Shown: one piece after another, positions 25,301 through 33,219 of the stretch
Layout: every line of letters begins with the position of its first letter
How positions within the stretch are numbered: the first letter of the stretch is position 1
Origin: Clytia hemisphaerica
Taxonomy: Eukaryota; Cnidaria; Hydrozoa; Leptothecata; Clytiidae
NCBI GenBank assembly: GCA_902728285.1
Contig: CACVBU010000508.1
Coordinates: forward strand, 203,926-267,925
Direction: 5' to 3'
Length of the DNA stretch: 64,000 nucleotides
The notes under the pieces: model-generated
Database searches by the model: none
What the model saw: the letters and a program-made list of their open reading frames with translations, nothing else
Told to the model about the DNA's origin: nothing
Translations under genes and position numbers: made by a program

Positions 25301-27532
25301 ACTGGTCTTGGTAAGATTGCTACAAACATTGATCTTTCCACAAAGTAAATAATTCCCCTTTTGAGGGGAGTGTAAAATGAACTAATGTCTAATTAGAAAA
25401 GGGGAAATAATTTCCTTCTTGCTAAAATATTTCACATACTTTGTTTCCTATAAAAAGTATCATTTTCTATTTTCTTTATAAGCACATTTATTTTGCATTA
25501 AAATATGTTTCTTAGATTTAAATATTCTTATAAAAAAGCGTTTCTCTTTTTATAATTAGTTTATAATTGGTCTGCAGTGATTTCTCACACATGCATATAA
25601 GAGTTGATTTGTGTCATTTTTCTATTCATTCTTGAGAATACTTCATAGAGACAAGATGTATGTTTTCTTGAGAGGATGCAACAAATTTAATACACTTTTT
25701 TATTTTTGTTAATACACTTTACACTTGCACACACACTCACTGACCAGTCAACACATCAGTAGTGTTTTCTTTTGGCTATTTTCACCAGCTCACACATGTG
25801 GCCAATTTGGTAAGTTTCTTTTGCCACTCCTCTTTTTGCAACCTTTTTGCATGGCCACATTTTTGTTTTTGTTTTGCTTTTTGTTCTCCCATCAGCTCAC
25901 CAGTCCAGTGTTGAGGCACAGCACTGGACTTAGGTTAGGGTAGATATTTTTAGTCTATCTTTCACTTTTACTTTATACTATTACATCATATAATTATACA
26001 ATGAATTTGATAATAGTGTTTTGTCTTAAGACTTGTCTTTCTCTGAGCCATCTTTGGCTAGTACTACACTAGCCTCAGAACTTAGAAAATTTCTGTTTTG
26101 CTTTTTGTTTTTCTAGTCCTTATGTTTGTCATTTTTTACTTTTCTAGTTTGAACCTTCTGATATCAATAAAGATAGTTGACATGCTACCGATATTTTGAT
26201 TGTTCCAAACCATTCCCCGCTCGTGTGCAGTCTGACACGGCACAAACACTCCCAGTTATTCAAAGCGATTTCTATTCCCCTTGGGGAATTAAAGTTCAAT
26301 TGAAAATCTGGTGGAAAAACAATTTTTCAATTCGAACTCCTGGCTATTTGAAGTAAATTCTTAAAAATTATCCCCCTTGGAGCTTTGAATAACTGGAGGT
26401 CTACTGTATCTTTTTCAAAAAGACTCCCAATAAAAATAATTGAATGCCTCTGTAACTATAATAGAAGCATGTGCTTAATCCCAATTTCTACCAAGCCTTA
26501 AAAATATGAGATTTCTGCATGCTGCATTATTTATTATTTCAATTATTCTGCACTACAGTAAAATCAAAAAAAATTCAACACAATAGCAAAGAATATTTTC
26601 ATACCTTTTTGACGAGATATGCTTTGCTTGTTGCATCAGATAAGCAATAGAATGAAGCTACAGCATAACTTAAACCGACAACTCTTTTTGATACAAATTG
26701 TCTAAAAGCTTCTCCAACCTCGTTGGCATAACCTGTTTGGAAAGTAAAATAAAACATTCTTGTGTTATTTCAGTTAATTTTCACTGGTCTTTAGGGGGAG
26801 TTAATACTGAAACATCCTGTTGGAAGTAAATATCTCAAATAAATTATGAATATAATTTCAGGTGCTAGCAAAATTTCAGATTCCAGGCAATTTAATTTAA
26901 TTTAATTTAAACTTCTAAGAAATTTATACGCTTTTACAACATAGCTGTTACCAAGGTACCTACAAAATAGTTTATCCCGTTTGTACTGGCTGGAGTATTT
27001 TGTTATTGAATAGACCGGTTGACAGGTTGACCGCCACGTTCTCCCAAAAACTATTTTGCAGGGTTTGAGGATTTAGCAAAGTTGAAAAAAACCATCCCAG
27101 TAGAAATACGCAGAACTACGCAGAACACTTGCAAACTCCCTAATGGGGGAAAAAAATTTCAACCTGTCAATCATTTTGATTTTCTCAATATCCTTTTATT
27201 TTCATTTCTGGAACTTTTGTCTTTTATTGCATTTGCAAAAACAGGAAAAATACAAAAGTTGTTACTGCTGATTTTTCTCCTGCTTTTCCGGGACTTTAGC
27301 TAAAGTGCTTGTGTGCAGCATTAGGTACAAAGTCCAAATTAAAAAATTTGGTTTGACCAAGGGCTGTTATACCACCAACAACTAACTGCACTGCACACAC
27401 AAAAAAACAAAAATTAAAAAAGATACCATCAGATCGTTATTGGAAAAACAGTATACCTAAGTATCTTATTGGAGTATCTCTGAAATAATCTATCTCATCA
27501 TCTTTCTGCTTTGCTCTGGTCTGATCACTCAT
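13246..27532 (-). CDS. MTFP1: Mitochondrial fission process protein 1 (MTFP1/MTP18), complete, 5 coding exons, 197 aa
   Basis: Inner mitochondrial membrane protein linked to mitochondrial fission and bioenergetics. Coding exons on the minus strand: 27532-27457, 26732-26605, 15266-15182, 14788-14620 and 13381-13246. They join in frame (phases 1, 0, 1, 2) into 197 codons, against 166 in human. Diagnostic blocks are FRDTPIRYLGYANEVGEAFR across exons 1-2, VVGLSYAVASFYCLSDA, AAEIFIEAALWQ, LASVMIPGFTINRICWAS and IGLGSIPVIIKPID. The short C-terminal tail is His-rich (HHH near the end). Intron 2 is about 11.3 kb, of which about 10.5 kb is one BEL/Pao element lying antisense to the gene. Intron 4 carries a SINE and a MITE. 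A satellite array starts about 190 bp upstream of the ATG. All splice sites are GT-AG and no key block is missing, so the gene looks functional. Confidence 0.93.
13678..13932 (+). repeat. Dispersed repeat shared with 45584-45826
   Basis: Both copies begin ATCATGCCYAAAGTGAGCAA and share TATTGGAAAAGTGTCAATTT and CATGCTCAAGGTGTGAAAAT-type blocks, over about 250 bp with indels. Coding is not evident. Confidence 0.6.
13930..14190 (-). mobile_element. tRNA-derived SINE, copy 1
   Basis: On the minus strand, 14072-14000 resembles a tRNA body: ACTTGCACTG in the anticodon region and TGTTCGAATCCCA as a clear pol III B box. The flanking block GTTCTACATCTGCAATTTGA (plus strand, 14137-14156) recurs in the copy at 59880-60110, although block order differs between copies. 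Confidence 0.55.
14197..14570. mobile_element. CACGYTTTTTTATAAGAA MITE, copy 2
   Basis: Left end CACGCTTTTTTTATAAGAAT and inverted right end CACGCTTTCTTTTTATAAGA. The interior has repeated GTATTCTTA motifs but no coding frame. It abuts the SINE on its left. Confidence 0.65.
14620..14788 (-). CDS. MTFP1: MTFP1 coding exon 4
   Basis: Encodes LASVMIPGFTINRICWAS and IGLGSIPVIIKPID, the best conserved part of the family. Acceptor GGAATAG, donor ACAG/GTAAGA. Confidence 0.94.
15182..15266 (-). CDS. MTFP1: MTFP1 coding exon 3
   Basis: Encodes a variable loop and AAEIFIEAALWQ. Acceptor ATATGAAG, donor CAAG/GTTTGT. Confidence 0.88.
15753..18600 (+). repeat. 5' LTR of the BEL/Pao element, interrupted
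   Basis: The LTR proper is about 875 bp: 15753-15913 plus 17887-18600. It contains the polyadenylation signal AATAAA at 18522-18527. The 72-codon frame present in both LTRs is not supported as a gene. Confidence 0.92.
15914..17882. mobile_element. Non-autonomous DNA transposon inside the 5' LTR (1969 bp, TTAT duplication)
   Basis: Ends are GTCAGTGTTTTTTACACTTT and its near-perfect reverse complement, with inverted arms of about 36 bp running into GGCAAAAACGTGAAAA. The 4-bp direct repeat TTAT flanks it (15910-15913 and 17883-17886). The 3' LTR at about 25531 shows the empty site with a single TTAT, proving the insertion and its boundaries. The two frames inside (62 and 83 codons) are not recognisable as a transposase. 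A 4-bp duplication occurs in Chapaev-, Sola- and Academ-type elements; the superfamily is not decided. Confidence 0.9.
18620..19386 (+). other. Leader open frame running from LTR-proximal ATG through 27-bp repeats toward gag
   Basis: An ATG 20 nt after the LTR opens a frame (MSGRRNPRINY...) that enters the 27-bp array and reads DQLTSRSSA per unit. One unit is 26 bp, which switches the frame. From that point the same nonapeptide is in the frame of the gag ORF and stays open to the gag ATG at 19387. So gag may natively start at 18620, and this copy may be broken by one base. Alternatively the array is only a leader and gag starts at 19387. A TGG-starting tRNA-primer site could lie at 18625, but I am not confident of it. 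Confidence 0.5.
18685..19259 (+). repeat. Tandem array, 21 units of 27 bp
   Basis: Unit of the type TCAACTCACTTCAAGATCCT followed by CAGCCGA. Spacing accounts exactly for 20 units of 27 bp and one of 26 bp (near 18781-18798), and a final partial unit ends in TCAACTCAC. Units differ at a few positions (GCC/GCT/GTC before GATC). It lies between LTR and gag within the retrotransposon. Confidence 0.92.
19387..23670 (+). CDS. BEL/Pao Gag-Pol polyprotein, N-terminal part (1427 aa; gag, protease, RT, RNase H)
   Basis: Retrotransposon structural and enzymatic proteins. From the N-terminus: coiled, polar gag region; a BEL-type gag domain around residues 229-300 (LDKFSGYDSPMDIYSFK); a Cys/His cluster near 498-525 (CHQCLF...GRC); an aspartic protease with DNGCSDF near 615; reverse transcriptase with the catalytic YVDD at about 1090-1093; and an A17-type/RNase H region with RAELMASL near 1315 and HWISND near 1350. 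The frame ends just after the RNase H region (KSEFPC). The following integrase is in the +1 frame. The frame is open upstream of 19387 into the repeat array, so the true start is uncertain. Codon use is less AT-biased than the flanking intron. Confidence 0.9.
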   Translation: MTSVMNDVMLMSEQVTDIVDEVQVDGCPIPQLDETLERLEQFRLKLRQYRLDVLNQDETIDDPSPEDAKLLSFINSTLATIKEFVLNSNNYKRQLNRSQERSLKSSDDAKYKRIYMNIDSITQSMALVKSSLSPDFDAISDAQLIELKNSSTSLATTVIQISERYERLLQSDINDTELLDKLDEIGKQHKGLCKSEAKYQEMLNDSLTTRDVYKQRSFDESKLNIRLDKFSGYDSPMDIYSFKTAFEKIYHRTTPHHMLPDLLKNNLLKGAALSLVTTLDDIDEMWSRLKSAYGDTKLLLSKKLHSLTENESLNRKQDSDNLINSLNNLINIIKELMKLAVEHNIEEHLFYGDGLNQIYRTIGTTRLTRWLTSISNETLSPKTTWLRFIKFLEKELQLEQQKVLIFNSVASDSKKKQPLKNSDSRGNRGNRNSSSNSTYTSGPLPNPTCSICDSPDGSDDHIATNGPNKMQLIQYFTCKKFVEMTPGHRYSLLRKKDFCHQCLFPGADVSSGRHRDGRCQSTFTCPHPSHAKYPIRKHVLVCEEHKNSQENQDVLQLFKDRYMKSANLPRFAKDISIFHAAFPSNISTPKKDEHRGIYLLQTINVNKNRMTIFYDNGCSDFIVKKSAISLLGDNATQVSSGTMRIGGVGGTSTETNNGIYSIHLPLADGKQASVCGICMDAITETFPQYPLSEVMNDIKQSHIASGSSTTLPKPAPVVGGDVHMMIGMKYIRYHPKLIYQLPSGLGIYESVFKNADGGRGVIGGPHEIFTAIHQSYFSEDQAMDFFTDQLKLYKWGVQINPDLKRLSFTSKLKRFDEVETTGTEITYRCVKCRSCRTCKESDHTHDLSIREEAEQELINNSVSFDSKTNTVTATLPLIKDPSRLAPNKDIALKVYNQQLKKLCKPENKQDKDDIITSEKKLETLGFVAYVQDLPSSQQEMLRLSSIQNFIPWRAVWKPSSISTPCRIVFDASHPTASGHSLNDILAKETNNLNKLQDLMIRFQIHPVGIHSDVSKMYNTVKLHQDHWTLQRYIWNEELDPTKIPKEKVIKTLIYGIKSSGNQSEFALRRIAEMNSQEYPEVNQIIQKDVYVDDCITGTDTKEEAYKRADELQIVTSKGAFNLKGITISGENPPSHLTEDGISVGVGGMKWFSKSDELSLSIPDLNFAPKRRGKKSSNSTNLIPDVLTRRHCLSKVGEIFDITGKIVPLIAAMKIDLRELTDRQLSWDDAIPEELRPVWLSHFEMMSEINHLRFKRLVVPEDAVSLDVETLDFGDSSQTTICVGIYARFLRKDGTFSCQLVFARSRMVPKDLTLPRAELMASLINAHTGEIVRRSFKSFFKSSTKFTDSQISLHWISNDQKTLKQWVRSRVIEIHRFTTKDQWYHIRSKQMVVDVGTRRGATIHDVKPESPWINGQPWMHLPKSEFPC
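23558..25348 (+). CDS. BEL/Pao integrase part of Pol, in the +1 frame
   Basis: Homology to the preceding frame picks up from about 23660; the ATG at 23558 is only the first in the frame. A zinc-binding HHCC motif appears near residues 213-248 (HSGIETTH...CERC). The DDE core follows, with Asp in QIDLSGP (about 278), Asp in LCDEGTQ (about 344) and Glu in GKVERKIKE (about 390). The C-terminal region contains PNRLLLGR, typical of the group. Together with the upstream frame it represents one Pol interrupted by a single extra base, or less likely a programmed +1 shift. It ends 22 bp before the 3' LTR. Confidence 0.88.
   Translation: MLMLALEEEQQFMMSNQNLHGSMVNHGCIYQSLNFRVEEITLEQSELSEIKKELSVNQFEVHLSTTEWLDEFKKRYKFSGYIIDPNQHCFQKVIRILTFVMKFINQTRKSKHSSKPPSQDLMKDAESYFFRKGTIEVKHFLKPQQYQKISREKDGILVYTGRILPEQEVSIVGQFTTVMKDLTRSSFCVPILEKNSPVAFSIVMDVHWNHPTVKHSGIETTHRFVLMKAYIIEGRQLVKQVRESCERCRCLMKRTVNIAMGPVSVSNLTIAPAFFHSQIDLSGPHMSYSPQHKRTTVKIWLVVFCCCSTSAVSIKLMDDYSTPAFMLAFTRFACDHGFPAKLLCDEGTQLVKGCKDMRLDIRDLKSQLMTNRKIDFKVCPVQGHNFHGKVERKIKEINLSIEKNAHNHRLSLMQWETLGATIANTINNLPLAIGNITGDFEVMDLITPNRLLLGRNNERCPDGIMLTSENPPKILKENQKIYETWFEVWLLVHVPKLMKQQKWFINDSINVGDVIIFRKIDSIICQSYTYGQVVSLELSNDGLPRKAIIQYRNANENVFRETSRAVRGLVVIHRADDSDIMTGLGKIATNIDLSTK
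25353..25370 (+). other. Polypurine tract of the BEL/Pao element
   Basis: TTTTGAGGGGAG lies immediately upstream of the 3' LTR TG, the expected position for plus-strand priming. Confidence 0.7.
25371..26244 (+). repeat. 3' LTR of the BEL/Pao element
   Basis: 874 bp, TGTAAAATG...CGGCACA, with AATAAA at 26166-26171. It lacks the transposon found in the 5' LTR and so records the empty site. Confidence 0.93.
26250..26604. other. Remainder of MTFP1 intron 2
   Basis: AT-rich; no recognisable element or exon. Confidence 0.4.
26605..26732 (-). CDS. MTFP1: MTFP1 coding exon 2
   Basis: Encodes YANEVGEAFRQFVSKR and VVGLSYAVASFYCLSDA, both diagnostic. Acceptor CCAAACAG, donor AAG/GTATGA. Confidence 0.94.
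27457..27532 (-). CDS. MTFP1: MTFP1 coding exon 1 with start codon
   Basis: ATG at 27532-27530 in GGGAAATGAG context. Encodes a polar N-terminus and DYFRDTPIRYLG, homologous to the YRDTWVRYLG start of vertebrate MTFP1. Donor TTAG/GTATAC. Confidence 0.9.
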
Positions 27533-27611
27533 TTCCCTCGAACAGCTGCTAGTCTTGGTCTGATGATGACCTGGTCAAAGACAGACAGAAAAAAAGGACC
27601 AAAGTCAAGTT

Positions 27612-27690
27612 AGCGACACATTCAGCGACACATTCAGCGACACATTCAGCGACACTTTCGCTTTCAGCGACACTTTCAGCGACACATTCG
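27612..27690. repeat. 12-bp minisatellite
   Basis: About six copies of AGCGACACATTC with minor variants (AGCGACACTTTC), immediately upstream of MTFP1 exon 1. It could lie in the 5' UTR or promoter of MTFP1. Confidence 0.8.
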
Positions 27691-27721
27691 AATTCTTTTG
27701 TATTTTTCATGCTGAAGGAGA

Positions 27722-29095
27722 GAATTCCTATTCTGGAAATTGGTATTCCTATCAAGCCTCATCTGTTAGCTACAAATTACACCGAAAATGAAGTTCTAAA
27801 AGCGTTTCCTCTTTTCAGAACACGTTTGGATAGATGGCGCGTTGGAAAACTCGGAATACTCATTTTGAGCATTATTGCCTGATTTGGGACAAAAACAATG
27901 GATTCCTATTCTGGAAACTTCTATTCCTATCAAGACCCATCTATTACCTACAAATTAAACCAAAAATGAAGTTCTAAAAGCGTTTCCTCTTTTCAGAACA
28001 CGTTTGGATAGATGTCGCGTTGGAAAACTCGGAATACTCATTTTGAGCATTATTGCCTGATTTGGGACCAAAACAATGGATTCCTATTCTGAAAACTTCT
28101 ATTCCTATCTAGACCCATCTATTGCCTACAAATTAAACCAAAAATGAAGTTCTAAAAGCGTTTCCTCTTTTCAGAACACGTTTGGATAGATGTCGCGTTG
28201 GAAAACTCGGAATACTCATTTTGAGCATTATTGCCTGATTTAGGACCAAAACAATGGATTCCTATTCTGGAAACTTCTATTCCTATCAAGACCCATCTAT
28301 TAGTTACAAATTAAACCAAAAATGAAATCCTAAAAGTGTTCCCTCTTTTCAGGACACGTTCGGATAAATGTCTCATCGGAAAACTGGGGATACTCATTTT
28401 GAGCATTATGTCCTGATTTTGCACCAAAACAATGGATTCCTATCCTGGAAACTTGTATTCCTATCAAGCCTTATTTATTAGCTACAAATTACACCAAAAA
28501 TGAAGTTCTAAAAGCGTTTCCTCTTTTCAGAACACGTTTGGATAGATGTCACGTTGGAAAACTCGGGATACTCATCTTGGGCATTATGGCCTGATTTGGC
28601 ACCAAAACAATGGATTCCTATCCTGGAAACTTCTATTCCTATCGAGCCTTATCTATTAGCTACAAATTACACCAAAAATGAAATCTCAAAAGCGTTCCAT
28701 TTTTTCAGAACACGTTCGAATAAATGTCTCATCGGAAAACTCGGGATACTCATTTTGAGCATTATGGCCTGATTTGGCACCAAAACAATGGATTCCTATC
28801 CTTGAAACTTGTATTTCTATCAAGCCCCATCTAATAGCTACAAATTACACCAAAAATAAAATCCCAAAAGCGTTCTCTCTTTCCAGAACACGTTCGAATA
28901 GATGTCTCATTGAAAACTCAGGATACTCATCTTGGGCATTATTGCCTGATTTGGCATACCAAAACACTGGATTCCTATCCTGGAAACTTCTATTCCTGTC
29001 AAGCCTTATTTATTAGCTACAAGTTACACCAAAAATGAAGTTCTAAAAGCGTTTCCTCTTTTCAGAACACGTTTGGATAGATATCGCGTTGAAAA
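27722..29095. repeat. Satellite array, monomer about 178-180 bp, roughly 7.6 copies
   Basis: ATTCCTATYCTGGAAACTT recurs at about 27896, 28074, 28252, 28431, 28610, 28788 and 28968, with a first copy near 27724. Monomers share AAAGCGTTTCCTCTTTTCAG, GAACACGTTTGGATAGATG and ATACTCATTTTGAGCATTAT. Two monomer types can be seen: early ones with GCGTTGGAAAACTCGG, later ones with CTCATCGGAAAACT. The frames of 72-80 codons through it are by-products. Confidence 0.9.
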
Positions 29096-29099
29096 AAAC

Positions 29100-29800
29100 G
29101 AAATACTTTAAATAAAAGGAATAAATTTTTGCGGGAATTTAATTTGGCGGATCGCCAGAAAGTTAATTTTGAATTAATTTTATAATTAATTTAATTTTGT
29201 GGATGGCGGGAAAAATTAATGTGAAAATGCTTATAATACCCCCTTTTTATGACCTAAATAGTGGAAAATTGAGCAAAATTTGAGAAAATTTAAATTTGGC
29301 GAGAATTAAAATTGTTAGGGATGGTGGAAAAATTTCAATTTGAAATTTCAATTTTTGCCAATTCCGCCCAATCCTCCTGTAAAGTTTCTTTGCGCCGAAA
29401 ATTCTTCCTTTTTGCTATAAATTCTAAATTACACCAAAAATGAAATTCTAAAAACTTGTTCTTTTTCAAGTTGGCGGTACGGTACTTTTCCTATATGAGA
29501 TTTGTTGATGTTCGTCCGATGTCTCATGCTCTTTCCAACGTTAATAACAATATAGAGTTCCTGAAAGTGAGTAGTTTCAGTGGGACAGTTGAAGGTGATA
29601 CCAACTTTTAGCACTTGAAACGGGAAAAGAGAGCAAAATACTAATGTTGACTTCATTGGTAGGACTATATTTATTTTATATATATTGACTTCATTTTTAT
29701 AGACCGACAGCATATGGATGCGGCATGAAGTGATCCTATATGTTTGAAATTTTCTAGATCCATATTCAAGGATTTGATCCATATACTTGCTAGGCAACGG
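29100..29800. other. AT-rich spacer
   Basis: Degenerate AATTTGGCG/GGCGGGAAAAATT strings at 29120-29350; nothing else is supported. Confidence 0.4.
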
Positions 29801-29803
29801 GAT

Positions 29804-29866
29804 TTCCTGGTAGTCCAATGGTAAGATACCTTTTGAGGAGATTCGGGTTCAATCCCCGACCAGGAA
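29804..29866 (+). tRNA. tRNA-like sequence with shortened anticodon arm (63 nt)
   Basis: Acceptor strands TTCCTGG and CCAGGAA pair perfectly. The D-region A box reads TAGTCCAATGGT and the T arm TCGGGTTCAATCCCCGA is a perfect stem-loop with a canonical B box GGTTCAATCCC. Only about 15 nt lie between the D and T arms, so no full anticodon arm can form and no anticodon can be assigned. It is therefore a tRNA pseudogene or the head of a tRNA-derived SINE, not a normal tRNA. Confidence 0.5.
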
Positions 29867-30161
29867 AAAAATCTTATCACAGAATCGATCAGATACTCAG
29901 TACCCACTGGAAAATCAGCTAGAAACTTATATTTGACTTTTTTCTAGATGTTGTGAAAGTTCCCTAAAGTTTGCTTAGATTTTGATGTACCACTACCAAG
30001 TAAAATCAAAAAGCGGTGCAAGTTGCTCTTGATACGAGATTGCACTAAAAATTGACCTATTTTCTCATTGAAAATACGAGATGGGCGAACTTTTTGTCAT
30101 TGTTTGAACAAACAATTTTTTTCAGTGATTAAAGTTTTGCAGACACAACTCTTCAAAAATA

Positions 30162-30991
30162 CCGGGTGCGCCACAAAAAAGTTTCTCTCTTTAAAACTAA
30201 CTTTCTAGAAATCTAAAAATTTTGAAAGAACCATTCCTATTTCATTGGAAAGAAGAAAGATAAACTTAAATTTGGATGGGTCTTTTATTAAATTCGGTTC
30301 ATTAGATCAAAAGTTATGCTCAATTGAATAAAAAAGCTACTTTCAGAAAGTGCCCGAAAACGTTAAAAATCGACCTATCAAATTTTTATCTTAAAACTGG
30401 CAATCGCAATAGCCTTTACATGATTAAAAGCATTTCTCAGTAATTAAACACATGAATTTTGAGGCTGATGGGTCGGAAGGGTTTAAAATCTTCATCAAAA
30501 TCATTTTAATTTACTTTTACCGATATTTCGCTCAGATTTTTGGTTGTAGACAGAATAAAGTCTATTTAAGGCTGGATGTACGTCGAAACCCCAATTTGAT
30601 GTATTTTTATGAATTTTACCAGATTTTTTGGCTTTTTTCGACAAACTTTCTGCCTTTAATTGAAATTTAACCTTCCTTTATATAACAATAGGTCATTTAG
30701 ACAGCTAATTATCATTTTTAATGACTGAAACGAAGGTAATGATGTATCGTTTAGTTATGCTTCTGTTTAATTTGATAGGTCGATTCTTAACGTTTTTGAG
30801 CACTTTCAGAAAGTAACTTTTTTATTTAATTGAGCATAACTTTATATCTAGTGAATCGAATTTAATAAATGACCCATCAAAATTTAAGTTTATCTATCTT
30901 CTTTCCAATGAAATAGAAACAGCTTTTTAAAAACATTTAGATTTTGAGAAAATTAGTTTTAAAGAGAGAAACTTTTTTGTGGCGCACCCGG
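30162..30991. mobile_element. TA-flanked inverted-repeat element (830 bp)
   Basis: Inverted arms of about 230 bp start CCGGGTGCGCCACAAAAAAG at both ends and are bounded by TA (30160-30161 and 30992-30993). Arms differ by scattered substitutions. The centre encodes nothing recognisable, so this is a non-autonomous element with Tc1/mariner-like target choice. Confidence 0.8.
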
Positions 30992-31179
30992 TATCTTCAT
31001 CAATTAGCCCAAACTTGGATATCATATTTACCCGGGACGCCCGGGACGGATGAGTAAGTAATTTATTTATTTTTTTACTTAGCAGATGATGAATTGATCT
31101 GGTTTATCCCTTTGACTAGGGCGATCATGTTTATATTTGTCAAAAGATGCACTCCTCTAAAAGAATTTAGATAAACGTT

Positions 31180-31800
31180 TAAAATGGAATCCGTGGGGGT
31201 ATTTCGACAAAAGAGGCTACGGGGATTGCCAGGGTACCTCTTTCACCACCAGGAGTCCCAGGTAGGGTCACGAAAACATCAAAATAGAAAAAAATTTTGG
31301 AAAATTTTGGGAAAAACTTTTGTAATTTCAGTTATATTCAGTGTCACTTTTCTCGCAAATTTTGGAATAATTTTCAAAAACAACTCCCACGAAGGATCCA
31401 TTTTTCTACCCTCAGTGGAGCACGAGGAGATCCCGTCATCCCGTGATCTTTTCGAAAACACCGATACCGTGACTAATATTTTCGCAACTTGAAAATGCAA
31501 AGCCCTAAAGATTCTTTTCATAGCTCTTTCTTTGGTTTAAAGCATCTTTCTAACGCTTATCTTGCATTTTTTTGTTCAACTTTTGAAACCTTGTATTGTG
31601 GCTAGCTTTGTTCTTTTCATGGCCTCTAGCATTTTGAACAAAAATATCCTATCCCAGGCCCGAAACAAAAATCTGACATTAACCGTCAGCGTGAGTCATC
31701 TGAAATCTCGTCATCGCGTAATTTTTTCCCGCGAATACCGTCATCCCGTGTTTAAAAAAGCCTTATCCCGGATACCGTGAAACCGTGCGCCCCCTCTAGG
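31180..31800. repeat. Degenerate CCGTGA-rich repeat region
   Basis: Repeated CATCCCGTGATC, GATACCGTGA and AATACCGTCATCCCGTG strings occur on a background without genes. The style resembles the GCGTGA arrays at 32350 and 47858. Confidence 0.35.
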
Positions 31801-32347
31801 GCCTATTACTACCGTCAATAAGAAATTGGAAAGTGATTTGACATAGGTACGACGCTTCAAAACCCCCGGCAAATCCCTAAGAAAATAAAAGAAAATGAGC
31901 AAAATTATCAAAAAATCAAAAAATCAACGATTACCCCCAAACTTACCAAGATTGTTGCCTAAAAAAGAACAGGATAAGAACATTTTGAGGCTGAAAGTGC
32001 CAAAAAATACGATAAGGTCGAGCCTCTAAAAAAGTTTACAACACGCTTTTTTTTATAAGAATACAATTTATATGAATGTCCATGATGAAAATGGCCAAAA
32101 AACTAAGAATATGCTAAGAATATCACCATCATGGAATTTTGCTACCAAAGCTAAGAATACCAATTTAAGAGCATTTTCAGATTGTATCAGTATACGTGCT
32201 ATATTGACGAATTCCCCCAGAAACCTCCTAGTTTAATTGAAATGTGTTTTTTTTCAAAAGAAATCTTCTACATCATTCCAAATGTATAACAGTAATTGCA
32301 CTAAACTATTAATTAATTATACTTCAATGGAATCGAAACAGCACGAG

Positions 32348-32612
32348 GCCCCCCAAGCGGTTTGCATGATGGCGTGATTGGGACTTTTTTCTTGCGTGAT
32401 GGCGTGATTGGAGATTTTTTTTGGCGTGATGGCGTGATTAAGATTTTGGCGTGATGCGTGATAGGGCAAAAATTTGAGGCGTGATGCGTGATTTGGGCTA
32501 TTTTTTGCTATTTTTTGCGTGATGACAAATTTTAGCGATTTTCGTGATGCGTGATGGAGAATTTTTTTTGCGTGATTGCGTGATTAGGGGTGCCGCTGGG
32601 GGGCCTCATGCA
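32348..32612. mobile_element. Element with GAGGCCCCCCAGCGG ends and internal GCGTGAT array
   Basis: The left end GAGGCCCCCCAAGCGG and right end CCGCTGGGGGGCCTC are inverted. Between them is a run of GCGTGATGGCGTGATT-type units in one orientation (drifting to GCGTGATGCGTGAT). Same plan as 47858-49233. No coding capacity is seen. Confidence 0.6.
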
Positions 32613-33090
32613 CAGATCTTTATGTTATCAATTCCCCTATCACTGATTCTTTTTTTAGCAATTTTTTAATGTTATTGTTAAAGTCAATTCCAAAAAAAGA
32701 TGAAAAATGAAGCTGAATAAAATGAAGATTTTTTTTTACTTGATCGAAAATTTTGAATTTTGAAATTTTTCTGAAACTTGAATTTCGATGATTTCAAATA
32801 TTTTTTCAGATTTTTAATATCATTCTTAAGTCAAAAGTTACAGCTCTCCAAAGTGGGTCCATTTTGGCCATTTTTAGCCATTTTTAGCCATTTTAAACCT
32901 ACTACCTACAAAACCAGTAGCGTAGACAGGAGGGGTGCAAAACTAACTGTAATTATCTATCTATAATATAAAAAGATCATTGCTGTGTCATAAAAATCTG
33001 CTCGCCTACACAAATTTTGTGCCCCCCCCCCTTGTCTACGCTACTGAAAACTTTATTTCCGGGCCCACAAACTTTATCTCCTTTTCATAG

Positions 33091-33219
33091 GATTGAATTA
33101 CAGAAAACGTATGTTTGACGTTCGATGCAAGGGAAGTGAATCGGAATTATCGGAATGTTCTTATTCCGATTATTCCCGATGTCGTTATTATGATATGGCT
33201 AGCGTCATTTGTACACAAT
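33091..33219 (+). CDS. LOXL: LOX-like exon: C-terminal half of SRCR domain
   Basis: Acceptor CTCCTTTTCATAG, donor CAAT/GTGAGT. Encodes VRCKGSESELSEC, then a Cys/Tyr-rich loop and ASVICTQ, the closing half of an SRCR domain. The partner half must lie upstream. Confidence 0.82.

Larger units (their letters stand above)
15753..26244 (+). mobile_element. BEL/Pao LTR retrotransposon, near intact, in MTFP1 intron 2
   Basis: Flanked by the 5-bp duplication AACAC (15748-15752 and 26245-26249). The LTRs start TGTAAAATG and end CGGCACA (TG...CA). Order: 5' LTR (15753-18600, split by another transposon), leader with 27-bp repeats, gag-protease-RT-RNase H frame, integrase frame, polypurine tract, 3' LTR. 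Domain order and the gag/protease types fit BEL/Pao. After removing the inserted transposon the two LTRs differ by only about four changes by eye, so insertion is recent. Two one-base frame breaks (about 18781-18798 and about 23660) interrupt an otherwise open coding region. Confidence 0.93.

Noticed and set aside
28554..29016. Two 72-80 codon frames in tandem
   Set aside because: They are translations of the 178-bp satellite monomers; frame is not kept from monomer to monomer.
31184..31492. 102-codon frame with a hydrophobic segment
   Set aside because: Lies in the degenerate CCGTGA repeat region; overlaps an opposite-strand frame of similar length; no family resemblance.
26250..33090. Search for the N-terminal half of the SRCR domain and upstream LOX exons
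   Set aside because: No exon with the expected Cys/Asp-rich motif was found on the plus strand; the missing part may be short, divergent or lie in a long intron.
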